64,000 nt of DNA from Perilla frutescens. Its lineage: Eukaryota > Streptophyta > Magnoliopsida > Lamiales > Lamiaceae. Positions 1 through 12,200 of the stretch are shown here, piece by piece. The notes below the pieces were generated by a model, which saw only the letters and a program-made list of their open reading frames with translations, had not been told where the DNA came from and made no database searches. Location of the stretch: assembly GCA_026008535.1 (NCBI GenBank), contig BRKX01000014.1, forward strand, positions 18,622,694-18,686,693, read 5' to 3'. Position 1 is the stretch's first letter. Every line of letters begins with the position of its first letter. The position numbers were made by a program, and so were the translations under genes.

Positions 1-205
1 ATGGATATTGAAGAAGTCCCCTGTGCCTCTAATGAACATATGTGTGAGATAAACATGAATAACTGGGCATAAAATGCCCCTTCCGCCAAACTCGACTCTT
101 GGAATGCCCTTTGACCGCAACCTGGTTCTTTTCGACTCAAAATACACTAAAAAGGACATTTATAGAGGATAAAATGCCCATAAAAACACGAAATAAATGA
201 ACTTA
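1..205. other. Unassigned edge sequence
   Basis: No reading frame, RNA gene or repeat terminus can be supported here. Seen from the minus-strand copia fragment that follows, this is where the integrase core should begin, but no integrase motifs are visible, so the copia element is truncated at or near position 206. Confidence 0.4.
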
Positions 206-1995
206 TCAATGAACTAACTCAAATGGTGTAAGACTCCTTCTGTGTAAAACAGGAAATGGTGATCTTTGTTGTTTAGCTCTATAACAAACATCACAATCTC
301 TGAGCTGATCAAAACCACTATCTGGCATACTTCTTTTGAGGTGACCAAGATGTTTCATAGATCCAATGGAAGGATGTCCTAGCACCTCATGCCAATATTT
401 GAGATCATCTTTAGTAGTAATCTGATGACTGCAAGCTATTTCAGGTGTAATGTGTTGAATTACATAGAGCTTGCCTTTTAATTTCCCTATCCCAAGAGCT
501 TGTTCCTGATCTTGTTTCTGAATTATACAGTGAGTGGGAAGGAACAAAACCTTGCCCATGATATCCTTGGTAAGTTCCCCGACTGAAATCAGATTATGAG
601 TGAAAGAGGGTGCAAACAACACCCTTTGCAACACTATCTCATCAGTTAGTTGCACTTCTCCTGTATAATGTGCAAGAATACTAGAACCATTAGGTAGATA
701 AATCTTTTGTGGCTCAGCTAGTCTCTTCAGTGTATGCATCAAGTCAGCATTGCAACACATATGAATGCTCACGCCGGAGTCTAAAATCCATTCATTTTTA
801 TGTATATCCTGCATAAGACCGAAGGCATAATGCCCCATATACTCCAGCTGTGTGTCATCCTTTGAATCTGTTTCAACTAGATTAGCTGAGTTAGATGGAT
901 TCTCTGTGGTATTAGGTTTCTGCATATAAGAACTAAAATACTTGGCAATCTCAGCTTGGATCACCTTATTTAAGTCCAGCTGGGAATCACTATGACGCGA
1001 AGAAGCATCATCCCTGACACTTATGTGTTCTTCCTCCTCAACACAGTGAGCTCTGAATTTTCCTTTCTCTGCCTTGAACCTTTTGTACCAATCCGGCACT
1101 CCAGTAAGTTCAAAGCAGTCCACCTTTTCGTGCCCATTGCCTCCACAATGTATACACTTCAATTTCTATTTTTCTTCCTTGGTCAGCCTCCTTCGGTTAC
1201 CCTCAAACCGATTATTATAGCTTTTCAAATTTGAATATAAAGCACTTTGTTCTCCTTCGTCTGGAAAATTGGATGTTATATCCTTTTGATCCTCTACTTG
1301 TAATACCATGGAATAGGCATTGCTAACAGTCGGCAAAGGATCCATTATTAAAATCTGGTTTCTAATACCCTCATATGAATCACTTAGCCCCATAAGGAAT
1401 TGCATTAATTTCTCATTTTCCTTATTGTGCTTGTTTCTTCAGCAGCACCGCAAGTGCAGATTTGACAAGGCACAAACAAGTGTAATTCATCCCACAAGGA
1501 TTGTAGATTATTATAGTACATCAAAACAGATAAATTGCCTTGACTATATGTGGCAATTTCTCTTCGAAGCTTATAAATCTTCGGTCCATTTGTTCTATCA
1601 AATCGCCTTCTTAACTCAGCCCATAGTTCTCGAGATGTTTCGATATGCTGAAATCCCCTACCGAGCTCCTTCGCAATAGAGTTCACGATCCAGGAAAACA
1701 CAAGATAGTCGACTCATAACCATTGTTTATAATCAACTGAGTTAGCATTAGGTTCAACCACAGATTCATCAATAAAATCCATCTTATTCTTAGCTGCTAG
1801 GCCTCTTCTAATTGACCTCGACCAACTATGAAAATTTTTGCCATTTAACAAGTCAGTGGTAAGTGCCATACCAGGATGATCTGCCTGATGCACATATAGA
1901 ACATCATTGATCTGCTCACGGTAAACAGCCACATTTCTGCCTCGATCTTCTCCTTGATAGCGTCTATCATTATAGGAATCTGTTGGCAAATTCAT
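206..1995 (-). pseudogene. Ty1/copia gag-protease-pre-integrase remnant
   Basis: Broken 5' half of a copia polyprotein read on the minus strand. From 1995 downward come a gag N-terminal part (the NFHSWSRSIRRGL motif typical of plant copia gag), a UBN2-like gag body (1701-1405, 1405-1166), a CCHC zinc knuckle (CIHCGGNGHEKVDC, about 1157-1116), a retropepsin motif DSGVSIHMC (about 780-755), and a GAG-pre-integrase finger (WHEVLGHPS followed by CDVCYRAKQ) ending near 206. Breaks: in-frame stops at about 1714 and 1166 and a frameshift near 1410. The integrase core, reverse transcriptase and RNase H are absent. Gag packages the RNA and the protease cleaves the polyprotein in family members; this copy cannot make either intact. 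The LTR and primer site lie just upstream at 2208-2640. Confidence 0.88.
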
Positions 1996-2207
1996 TGAAT
2001 TGTTGTTATTTTCTCATTGTTCCTCTCCTCCAGCTGCTGCTGCATAGAATCCTCCTTCTTCAATCACCATTTGATTCCATGGAGTTCGTCTATTTTGCTT
2101 CGGCATAATGTTAATTTTAAATCAAACGAAATCACACAATCGAAGTATGAAATCAGATCTTCTGGATATCAATTCTTCTCAAATGAAATACAAATCTAAA
2201 TTCCTAT

Positions 2208-2220
2208 GGCTCTGGTACCA
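2208..2220 (-). other. Primer-binding site of the copia fragment
   Basis: The plus strand reads GGCTCTGGTACCA, the complement of the tRNA-iMet-type copia primer site TGGTATCAGAGCC with one difference. It directly abuts the LTR that starts at 2221, which fixes that LTR boundary. Confidence 0.75.
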
Positions 2221-2632
2221 TGAAAGAATCGAGATGAGCAAAAACGAGCCATAGTGTTTTGTGAATCGAAAAAGAGATTTAGAAAGAAAAGATCTTTTAT
2301 TTCAATATTCAATTAATCCTCTAAAATCAATTACAGAAGATGTGTTATTTCCTATTTATACTACACAGCAAAATAGAAATAAGCAACAGAAAAGAACTAC
2401 ATCAACTACATCTAACGGTAGGGAATAGATTGCTCTAGTAAGCATCAACGGCTGATGTTGATAAATGTGGTGTGATTAGGATTGCCAAACAAAAAGATAG
2501 GAAAATTAATTAATAAGATAGGAAGATTAATTTTGTGTAGTTATGACAAACAAAAAGAAAATTAATTTTAGGAACTAAATGAAAATTCATATTAGGAAGA
2601 TCGGATTGGAACAACACGATTTTATAAATAGC
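2221..2632 (-). repeat. Copia 5' LTR (outer end approximate)
   Basis: The sequence next to the primer site starts TGAAAGAATC on the plus strand, so it ends in ...TTTCA in element orientation. Read on the minus strand it has a TATA-like GTATAAATAGGAAA near 2365, as expected for an LTR promoter. The outer boundary is uncertain: a TG dinucleotide is possible near 2480 or near 2630, and with no second LTR in the window the end cannot be fixed. Confidence 0.6.
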
Positions 2633-2776
2633 AATGTATAATTGTTCACGATTAAAGAACATTTGATTCTTTGAATATATGACATGCCTAAAAAATATAA
2701 TTATTTAATTATTTTGAATAATGAGATTGAAATAGAAAAATAATAAACTATTACAAATTATGTTATACTCATATCA

Positions 2777-2799
2777 TCATCATCATCATCATCATTAGT
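2777..2799. repeat. (ATC)n microsatellite
   Basis: A run of ATC trinucleotides between the copia LTR and the first R1 repeat. The rest of 2640-2847 is AT-rich with no gene seen. Confidence 0.9.
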
Positions 2800-3118
2800 G
2801 CCATACATGACACCAATCATAGAAGCTTGATTCAGATTAATTCGAAGTGTCACTACACTATGACTATTTTTCAAGAGCTCTACATTGCTCTTGTTATAAG
2901 TGATTGATTGTCATTCATATTTATGACAATTGATAAATCACTTCAGTATTTGGTTTTTCCAAGTACATTACCACTGTTCTGGACAACGTTCATACCAATG
3001 TACATGGACGTGATTTGAACTTTGTGAAGACAGCTCAAAGAAAGGAGTTTGGATTGAGCTGAGAAGAAGACTCTTGTGCATCGTGCCACAATAGAGATTA
3101 TTCAACATGTTGAGTACT

Positions 3119-4149
3119 TGATGAGAATGAGACCATGCCAACCAAGGAAGAAGAAATGCATCATTGCAGCTCCAAATGGATTGCTATGTTGTCCATTGAA
3201 GATGAAGAAGATTAAAGAATGATGAGAGTTTAGAAGACAGTCGGTATGGGCATACCGACTACGTGTTAAAGTTGAAGCCCAAGAAGACTAAGGCATGAAA
3301 GTGGCAAATTTGGGCAGCCCATTAAGGAGTCCTACACGCCATCTTGAAGGCCCAAATCCAGTTAGGATTTATTTTATCTAGATTAGATTTTATTTATTTA
3401 GTTTTTGGTCTTTTCTAGAATTACCTTGTTTAGAATTTTATACAAGGTAGAACTCTTTTATTTTCCTTAGAATTTTCGTCCATGTTGGACTTTTAATTAG
3501 CCTAATATTTTCGTCCATAGCTAGTATATATAGGAGAACATTATGTTATTTTCAGTTTAGACGTTGACTGATATTTAAAATTTATTTTCAATTGTCTCAC
3601 GATCCATCGGTTGATCACCTTTATACTTTTATTGTTTTTGGTTCAAAAGCAATACTCTTTAGATCCAACAAGTCTAAGGTTTTAATCAAGGTTCTTTCGA
3701 GTTCTTCAAGATCACGGGGGAATCGCTAACAATCGAGGAGTATTATTCGATCGTGTTTGTGGATTCCAATCTACGGGTTCGATAAGGTACAAATCACTTC
3801 ACCAATCTGCCATCATCATCATCATCTCACAATATACGTTCGTTCTTTATCCTTCGTCAAGCCATAATCGAGCCATCTTTATCCCACCATCCATCCAATC
3901 GTTTGTACCCTTTTATCTATTTATTTGGTTTTTGTGTTTTGCTTATTTGAGTCATTATCTAGATATCCTAGGAGTCTATTTATTGAGTCTAAGGTCCAGT
4001 CATATAATCGAGTCTTGGTTCTTGTTTTAGTCAAGTTTTTAGTATAGAGAGTCGGATTGAATCCTTCTTAATTCTAACGTGTTTCGATCTTAAGTATTCC
4101 GCTACGTTTCCTCTAGATTTAACTTAGATTCATTGACTGGGTTACATCA
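3119..4149 (+). mobile_element. Solo LTR (family L1) in R1 copy A
   Basis: Comparison with R1 copy C shows a 1031-bp block missing there. The block begins TGATGAGAATG and ends GGTTACATCA, flanked by GTACT (3114-3118) and ATACT (4150-4154), a 5-bp target duplication with one mismatch. There is no coding sequence and no second LTR, so this is a solo LTR left by recombination. It contains the short palindrome tcggtatgggcataccga near 3241. Ty3/gypsy origin is likely but inferred. Confidence 0.72.
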
Positions 4150-4880
4150 ATACTGACAACTAGCTTGAGTGATAGCCTGAAGTCAGCCTGTGAACACGCA
4201 AAAGATTCCGCTATGCTACCTGATGTGAAGATTCAAGATCAATAATGTATATTGCAATGTACATGAACGTCTGCTACGAAGAGAAGACTCAAAAGATCAA
4301 TAATGTTCATAGTAACGTTTGTGAACGTTTACATGAACATTCTTTATCCAGATTATTTTTCCAAGATCGATGAAGTTGTTCAAGATTTACAACCAAGGGG
4401 AGATTAAGAGATCTATCTAGAAGCTGCCATATTCAATTGAAGAGATCAAGACTGAAGTCAAATGTAGAGTCCTAAAGATGGAAGAAATCCTAACATGGAT
4501 CAAACTTGATCTCGGTTCCCTACAAAGAAAGTTTCCTTGTTACTTTCCGAATCAGATTAGGACGTCTGTTCCCATGTTTAGGTTATCATTGTTTATCTAT
4601 AAATAGTCTGTGATACAGACTTGTTAGCAGGTAGAACACACACCGAACCTAAGCACTGCACAATAATAGTTTCAAGTGCTCTATCTGTTTTGAGCCACTT
4701 TGTTACGGGTGTGATTTAGACTAGAGATTAGTATTCTAGTCAACGTGTATTGAAACACACTTGTTCATACACTGTCAAAAGGAGTCTCGGGAGAAATTTC
4801 CTATGGGAACTAGACAGGATAGACATCTAGGTTGTGAGGGGATCTCATGATTCAATTTAGTGAAAGATGGTGTACGAGTA

Positions 4881-6301
4881 TGATAAATATGACTTTTGCA
4901 TGCATTTGAGTGTTTATGTTGATCATATTTGAAGATCAATGCATGTTTAAGTTGAGGTTTTGTGGTCGTTTCGGTTTTTCTTGTGCATGTTCATGTTTTG
5001 CTATTTTTGTTGAAGTTTGAGCTAAAAAAGAGGATACTTGAAAGATCTAATTCAGTTGGGAGATAAGCTAGAAAGATAGAGGATCGAGTTGGGGTCATTC
5101 TGCAACTGGAATCGGGTCAATCGGATAAGAAACGAGTGAGAACGGAGCAAAACGGTAGAGCGTATCGGAGGCATGCACGCTCGCACGGACCGTGCTGTCC
5201 AACGGCACGGCTCGTGCCATGAAGAAAGCAAGTTCTGGAGTCTCGGTAGCCATGGCACGGACCGTGCTGTCCAACGGCACGGATCGTGCCCCATGATGTA
5301 ACTCGAAATGCGTGTTTTGACGCACGGCACGGCCCGTGCCGGCTGTTTTCGAAAAATTGGGCTTCTTTCCTTACTTAGACTCTAAATTTCTCACCTATAA
5401 AAGGCTCTGCTTTGCACGAGTTTTGGGAGAACTTTTTCACCATATATTGAAGCAGAGAAGTGCTGTGAAGACGAAGGAAGACAGAGATTGAAGATTTAAA
5501 CATTCGGCATAAGTATTTCATGTTTATAGTTTAATTTCGTCATGACTTTTGTAATTCATATTTTATTAGATTTCTATTTTTCCATGAGCGGAAAACGCAT
5601 ATTAATTCCGGGGTTTGCAAACATGTTGAATCTATGTGTTTAATTTAATTATGTTATTTTTCCCTTCTGATTATTGTATTCAATTGTTCAAGTGCTGTTA
5701 TTTCATGCTGATTACCGGCCATAATCAATTGCATGCTAGCTAGTTAATTTGAGTTCTGGCGGAGATAATTAACCAGTGGGATTAATTGAGCATTTTGATA
5801 CACGTTCTACGGAATCTGTAGGGGGTTTAATCTGTTGATCTCTCGGGAATTAGTAAATTATCCTAGAGACGAAAGTGATAGGTAATTTATTAATCTACAT
5901 CTATCTTGAGACCTGGCGGAGATAGGTAGATATATTTCTGATCTTCCACCAATAATCGGATTAAAGTGGAAATTATTAGGGTTGAATTAATACATAGACG
6001 ATACATGTGTAATGCATTTCCTAGGATTAATATTCTGTTAATTGATTGAGTTTGTTGAGTTTGTTTAAGTGAAATATTTAATTTTGTCTTTTTGAGTGTC
6101 ATTTATTTCCTCTGATTTCATTTAAATTCGTGTCTAGATTTAGTAAATTCAAAATTGGTAGCCTGGATAATAGAGAACTGTTAGCTTAGTACTCAGTGTG
6201 GTCATATTTTCAGTCCCTGTGAATACGATACTCGATTCACCAATTATATTGCAGTGACCTGTGTTAGTTGCAGATTAGTGCATAAAAAAATTAGTGCATC
6301 A
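4881..6301 (+). mobile_element. Gypsy solo LTR (family L2) in R1 copy A
   Basis: A 1421-bp block from TGATAAATAT to TTAGTGCATCA, flanked on both sides by GAGTA (4876-4880 and 6302-6306). The uninterrupted R1 copy C reads straight across this point. Near its 3' end is ccctgtgaatacgatactcg (about 6213-6235), a signature of many plant Ty3/gypsy LTRs. It also carries repeated cacgg(a/c)ccgtgcc-type GC-rich palindromes at 5185-5340. The overlapping open frames at 5052-5330 are by-products of this repeat. Confidence 0.85.
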
Positions 6302-6575
6302 GAGTAGAACATGTTGCGAGTGACAAGATGTCAACGTCATATAAAATCCTAAGTACAATCACCGGAGTAATGAATTGTTACCCACGGACTTACAAGTCTC
6401 TCTGACGTAGATCGATTGATCGAATAGGGTTACCAAACCTCTGCGTGGTTTACTTTCTGCAAAATAACATAACGTTCACAATAACGTTCTTGAACTTTAT
6501 TGTGAACATCTCTATAATGTTCGTCAACTTTACAGTGAATGTTGTGAAAACAGATACTTCTCACACGGGTGTGCA

Positions 6576-6576
<1 letters not shown>

Positions 6577-6625
<49 letters not shown>
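6577..6625. repeat. (TTA)n microsatellite
   Basis: About sixteen TTA units at the right edge of R1 copy A. They create a spurious poly-leucine reading frame. Confidence 0.95.
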
Positions 6626-6626
<1 letters not shown>

Positions 6627-6668
6627 CAAATGAAAACAATTTTTTAGTTGAAAAATGTAGAGTATTAC

Positions 6669-6740
6669 CACTTCAAAATAACCGGGATTTAGCGACGGAT
6701 AGCAGTTCGTCGCTAATAATGACAGACTAACAATGGTAAA
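6669..6740 (+). repeat. CACTA-like terminal fragment
   Basis: It begins CACTTCAAAATAACCGGG, close to the CACTACAAAAA(A) ends of En/Spm elements, and is followed by tagcgacgga and cgtcgctaa subterminal motifs like those in the large CACTA element at 21349-41336. No matching right end was found. The rest of 6741-7510 is AT-rich with nothing recognisable. Confidence 0.45.
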
Positions 6741-7510
6741 AATCTTAAAAACTTAAACAATCATAACTTGCTCATTTTTAATCCAATGCACACACAAAAT
6801 ATATCAAATTAAACCTCTTTTCATGCTCTTTCATTTAAGATGTCAAAATGTTATATTTAGATGAAAAATATGGATAAAAAGTACAAAAGATAAGCTTTTA
6901 CTCATACCCAGGTTGTAAATGCTTTCGTTAATTTATAATAATAGTTCGTCAGCATTATGCTAATGTAAGCTAACGTACGGAGCATTTGTCATATGCTAAC
7001 ATAATGTGTTCACTGTGCTAACGAAAAATTATCATACTGCAGCGTAGCACATATTTATTATGGTTTATTCAATCTCAATTATGGTTTATTTCATCTCAAT
7101 TAAGGTTTATTTCATCTCAATTATGATTTATTCCATCTAATTATGATTAATAATTACCTTTTTTTTAATTTAGTTTTCTTGTTTTAGTTCCTAATTGATT
7201 ATCAGAATTCATTCCATTTAATTACGGTTTATAACGTATGTTGGTAGAGTATTGACATATGTTAACACTGTGTATTCACAATGTTGATGAAGCAAATTAA
7301 AATCAGAATGCTAACGTGGTACATATATATTATTAATATGATTTGTTCAACCCATTTAGGATTTATCACATCCAATCAATATTTATTTCATCCAATTAAC
7401 ATCACGATATTATTTCGTTATCATGATGATAATACTTCATTAGTATAACGACTGTTATCAAATACTCCGCGAGTTTTATTAGAATTGCCAAATTACATTA
7501 ATGTCTCCAC

Positions 7511-8042
7511 TAGGGATGTCAACTTTACCCGTAGGGTAAAATTACCCGCGGGTAAACGGGTTATAGGGGCGGGTAGTACCCGTAGATTCGGGTAACGAGT
7601 AAGGTACTACCCGTACCCGCCAAATTTTGTTAGGGTAAGGGTAGGGTATGAGATTAAGGTTTTACCCGATTACCCTACCCGATTACCCTAACATATTAAA
7701 TATATATATATGTATATATATATATATACTTTTTTAATTAATCTTCTTGTTTTGTTGTTATGGTGGCATCACAAGAATTTGATTTGTTTGTATTGGTTAT
7801 ATTTTGACAAAAGAGCTCATCTATTTTTTTTTTTCGTATTTTTGGGATTTTTTTATTGTAATATATTATTAAATAAATCTAAACGGGTAACCCATTTTAC
7901 CCACGGGTATCCGATTACCCGTAGGGAAATACCCGTACCCTACCCGCTGGGTAATAGGTTAGGGTATGAGTAGGACATTTTATGTTAGTTTAGGGTATGG
8001 GGAAGACATGCCCGTACCCTACCCTACCCATTGACATCCCTA
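7511..8042. mobile_element. hAT-type MITE with ACCCG/TACCC word repeats
   Basis: A 532-bp element with 12-bp terminal inverted repeats TAGGGATGTCAA and TTGACATCCCTA. It is flanked by 8-bp duplications gtctccac (7503-7510) and atctccac (8043-8050), one mismatch. An 8-bp target duplication and TAGGG ends are hAT hallmarks. The interior is dominated by TACCC/GGGTA words on both arms. There is no transposase; the 87-residue frame at 7710-7973 is not credible. Confidence 0.85.
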
Positions 8043-8050
8043 ATCTCCAC

Positions 8051-9234
8051 CTGAATTTTTTTTTCAAATATTACGGAATTGTCACCGCCCTTTTAGTTAA
8101 ATTTAAACATTTAATTTTTGAGAATTGTGGGCCTATGAGATGTGATCCTAGTCCCACGCTATGATTGATTTTCACCAAATTCCTATCCCCCACACACACA
8201 CGACTTTTTATTTATCATCACGAAATTCTAAGCTGTAAAATTTCATCTTTTATCGTTCAAATCAAAGAGTGTTTTAGACACCGGCCACACTCATCCAAAT
8301 AAATGTGATTAATATATCGAACACATCCTCTATTTTAATTTGATGTTTCATTTCATATTTTAATCATTTAATATATACATATATATATATATATATCATG
8401 TATATTTAATATTTTTTTAGTGGATAATTATTTAAATACAAATGGCATACATCAATTCAATGATTGAAACATGAGATGGAACATTTGATTGGAATAGAGA
8501 GGATCTCGTTCATGCTGGACCGATATCTTCATACATTTATATATGAATCAATGAATGTGCGACTATGTATTCCACAAAATGGAATTTCATATTATATCTT
8601 GTATTCTATTACTGTTTATTCTCATTTAATTAATTACGAATTCACTCCACATGCATGCATGTGGTTGAACATTATATCGTATCATTAGATATTTGATGAC
8701 ATCATGATAAATATGCAAAATGAAATACAACACAGAAGTCAAATAGTAAATTAGCGACGCATAAAAGAAATCCTATATCCATCCGAAAAAATATACATCT
8801 CCATGAATCAATCAAGATTCTCAAAAGCAGCACGGACATATAATATACAGTATACAAAAATAGTTTAGAACAAGGCATCAAAATATGCTTCAAAAAAGAA
8901 AGAAAAAATCGATCATTCCTTAACTGAATACATACATTAATTATATATACATACTTGTTAATTCTAAAAACATATAGAGCAGATTCGATATATCTGAATA
9001 AATTCATTACATATATATCATGAATTTGCTCATGCATGCATGCATGTAGCAAACTAGATTTGACTTCTTTTCTTCTCAAAGCTGCAGTAGGAACGTACAT
9101 ATACTTGAATACGCAAACGCTAAGGTCTAAATACGTACATAATTAATATGTACACACACAAATTAAACTGCAGACCGAAAGCATGCATACGTACAGATAG
9201 AGATAGAGCCGATACTTAATTTAATACTGGAAAA
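8051..9234. other. AT-rich region downstream of the MADS gene
   Basis: No further coding exon is seen. The part next to 9235 should hold the 3' untranslated region of the minus-strand MADS gene, but its poly(A) site cannot be placed. Short frames at 8464-8688 and 8702-9100 are biased AT-rich translations without recognisable domains. Confidence 0.5.
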
Positions 9235-12200
9235 TTACATCTCTGCCCCGTGCTGTCCATGCATGTATTGTAACATCCATGGAGCCGTGATCACCGGATT
9301 ATTAGACGATTGATTTCGACGTCGATTTCCTTCCACTTCTCCCTCCTTCTTGTATGTTTCACTGCATCAGATCATTACCAGATTAAACTCAGCTCCCTCT
9401 TTTATTCATGCAATATCATATGCTCTACGTACGTAGTTCAAAATTAGAATATTTATGTACTATTAATTTTAAACCAAGATTAATTCATTGTCTTAACCAA
9501 CTATTTTTTATAATTTTATTTTTTGAAGCACATGCAGCTGGATTTAATTAATTACCTGGTGTTCAACGAATTAAGTGGCTGTTCCAGATCAAGAGAGAAG
9601 GTATTCGTCGTGTTATGATTTTGTGGTTGATATGGAGTTGTTTCAGCCAATTCTTTGGCCTTCTCCTTGATCTGTATATATCAGCAATGCGACATTATTA
9701 ACAACTACGTACGTACACCAATACACACACACACACCTGAAACTGCACACACACATATATGTATGTATGTATGTATATCGATATCGATTCTTGAATAAAT
9801 ATTGCATCAGATAATTAAATACGAGCGTGTCCATAAAGTTGGAAGAAGTTACCTTTCTGGAAAGCAAGTTGTTTTGATCCTGCAATGCCTTATCCTGAAA
9901 TAAATGGATTGCATATGTATCATAGCTAAAAATCTGGGATATAGATTTCTTATTAAATTTATTGAAGATTATATGCATATTGATTTTATAATCATATCCA
10001 ATATTATATTTACTATACTAAATAGAGACAAAATTACAAATCCTCAAAACAAACAAGCGCACTTAACTAAAGGTTATTAGGGTTCCTATATTAATTGTAA
10101 CTAGTAAGTGATACATCAACGTAGTACCAACAGGACCGTCAAAACATATTTGTATTTTGATAATTTTTTTATTAGATGTCGAGGGTAATCCGGAGCAGCT
10201 AGCTTTTTAAAAGTCCAATCCTAAATTATATTAACCTTTGGGAATTAATTATAGTCCCATTTCCCCTTAAAATTAGGTTTTTTTTAGAGGGTAAAATTAC
10301 AGAGTTGAGATCCTAGTCTTAAGTTATGTGTGCCAGTCATGTGCCAATATCAAAATTATATAATATTAATAATATTTTTCATAAAAATAAAATTTATTAT
10401 ATTATAATTAATATTTATTGCTAAAATTTGAAATTTTAAAAAATTATATATCCTAAGTTCGGAATAATCAACCCCAAAAAAAATATATTAACTAAAAACT
10501 GAAAATTTAATACTAAAAAATAATTATAAACCCTAATTGGGTAGAATAAACCCTAAATAATAATGTAAAATTAAACTAAATCAAAAGAAATTAAAATTGA
10601 AGAAAAAAATGAAAAAAAATAAAATAATTTTAATGTTTAGTACACGCTTGGCACACATAAATTGAGACTAGAGAATCTTAAGTGAAAATTACAAGCCTTC
10701 TTATATTGTCAAACAAAAATCAAGGATTTTATTACCTGACCCCTATTTAAAATTTTCGCATGTGTATATTAACATTAGTTACTCATCAAACTACATATGG
10801 TGGAAAGCAAATTCTATTTTCAACATAATATCTTCTTATTTGTTTCTTGTTATTCATGAAAATTATATACTGATATTACACAAAGGTATTAAAGCCACTC
10901 TACAATTTGAATTCTTTATTTTATATTTCCTTGTTTTGGCGTTATATATTTTTTTCCCTTTTCTTTTCATGTAAAATTGTTAGTTGTTTCTGTGTTTTTG
11001 TTTCCGTCATAAAGTAGAGAGATTGGCTTGCACGTGCATGCAGTGGGTGATCTTGAATTAGACAATAATAATTAAGTACTATTTTTGATGAAATTGTAAT
11101 GACTCAAATTTAATTTAGTGCATATATATATATATATATAATATTCCCATTTTGTAAATTAACTCATGAGAAGTGCAAATATTTCCACCAGATAAAAAAA
11201 CATAATGTAAATCTCTCACACATGCATGCATGCAAGCAGCTCATACAGAAAAATGGTTTACCTTCTTCTGCAGCAGTGAAATGGATTCATTCATGAGATG
11301 GTTCTGCAGCAAAGAAATTCCGACTTCAAAAATTTATACACACACTGACACACACATATATATAATCATATAAAATATAATTCGAGTAGCCATTACTATC
11401 GTGCGCTTACCTTCCGGGACCTAAGTTTTTTCAGAGAAGAATCAAGTTGATGTTCCAAGTTCTGCAGCTCCTTGATACTCAGAAATTCTAGATTATCTCC
11501 CGCTAGATTCCTGCTTATTTATGACATTATAATTAATATTAACACGATCCACATATTGATATAGAGTCACCTTTTCTTGGGTTTAATTCATTAGAGGGAT
11601 AATTCTATACCTTTGATTTCTTTGCAAAACCTCCAATCTAGCCTTGAGCTTAGCAAGTTCTATATTCCAGCTTCCCTGTCCAATATTGTTTCTTTTCATC
11701 ACTATATTTATATATATATTATTTCCACAAATAAACTAAAACTAAATATTTAAGTGTCTGGATGCAATGATGAAAATAAACATAAACGAAAATGCAAAAT
11801 TATAAGTACATTCTTAGCTAGACTTACCAGGTCGAAAAATATCAGATCGAATATAGACTACATACGAATACAGATCCAAACTTAATTAATTAATTAATGA
11901 GGTAATTAATTTCGAATTTCATTTTTCAGTACTGCATCTTATATTATGAAGGATTAACTGAACTACGAAACAGTTAGTAAAAGCTTAATTAAGAATGAAA
12001 TAAATAGCATGTAATATATATATATACACACACACACACATACGTATATTATACAGTATATATTAATATATGTACCGGAGATTGAAATTCAGGCGCCTTC
12101 TGCACATCAACAGACGAAGATCTTTCATAGCGCTCAAGGATTCTTTCCATGCTGCAACCAACACATTTTAAATTAAATCAATTAATCGAATAATTTATAA

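Larger units (their letters stand above)
2848..6575 (+). repeat. Dispersed LTR-like repeat R1, copy A
   Basis: This copy matches two other places in the window: 22968-37335 (copy B, same strand) and 42712-44723 (copy C, opposite strand). Shared blocks include the start (TGTCACTACACTA), the attgctcttgttataagtg block, a TATA-like CTATAAATAGTC near 4597, the aacacacttgttcatacactgtc block, and the end block with acagatacttctcacac. TG at the start, one TATA box and no coding region suggest a solo LTR of an unclassified retroelement. It is interrupted by two solo LTRs (3119-4149 and 4881-6301). No target duplication was found for R1, so its limits are approximate. Confidence 0.6.

Noticed and set aside
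5052..5330. Frames encoding repeated ARAVPLDSTVRA-like text
   Set aside because: Produced by cacggaccgtgc repeats in a solo LTR that has defined target duplications.
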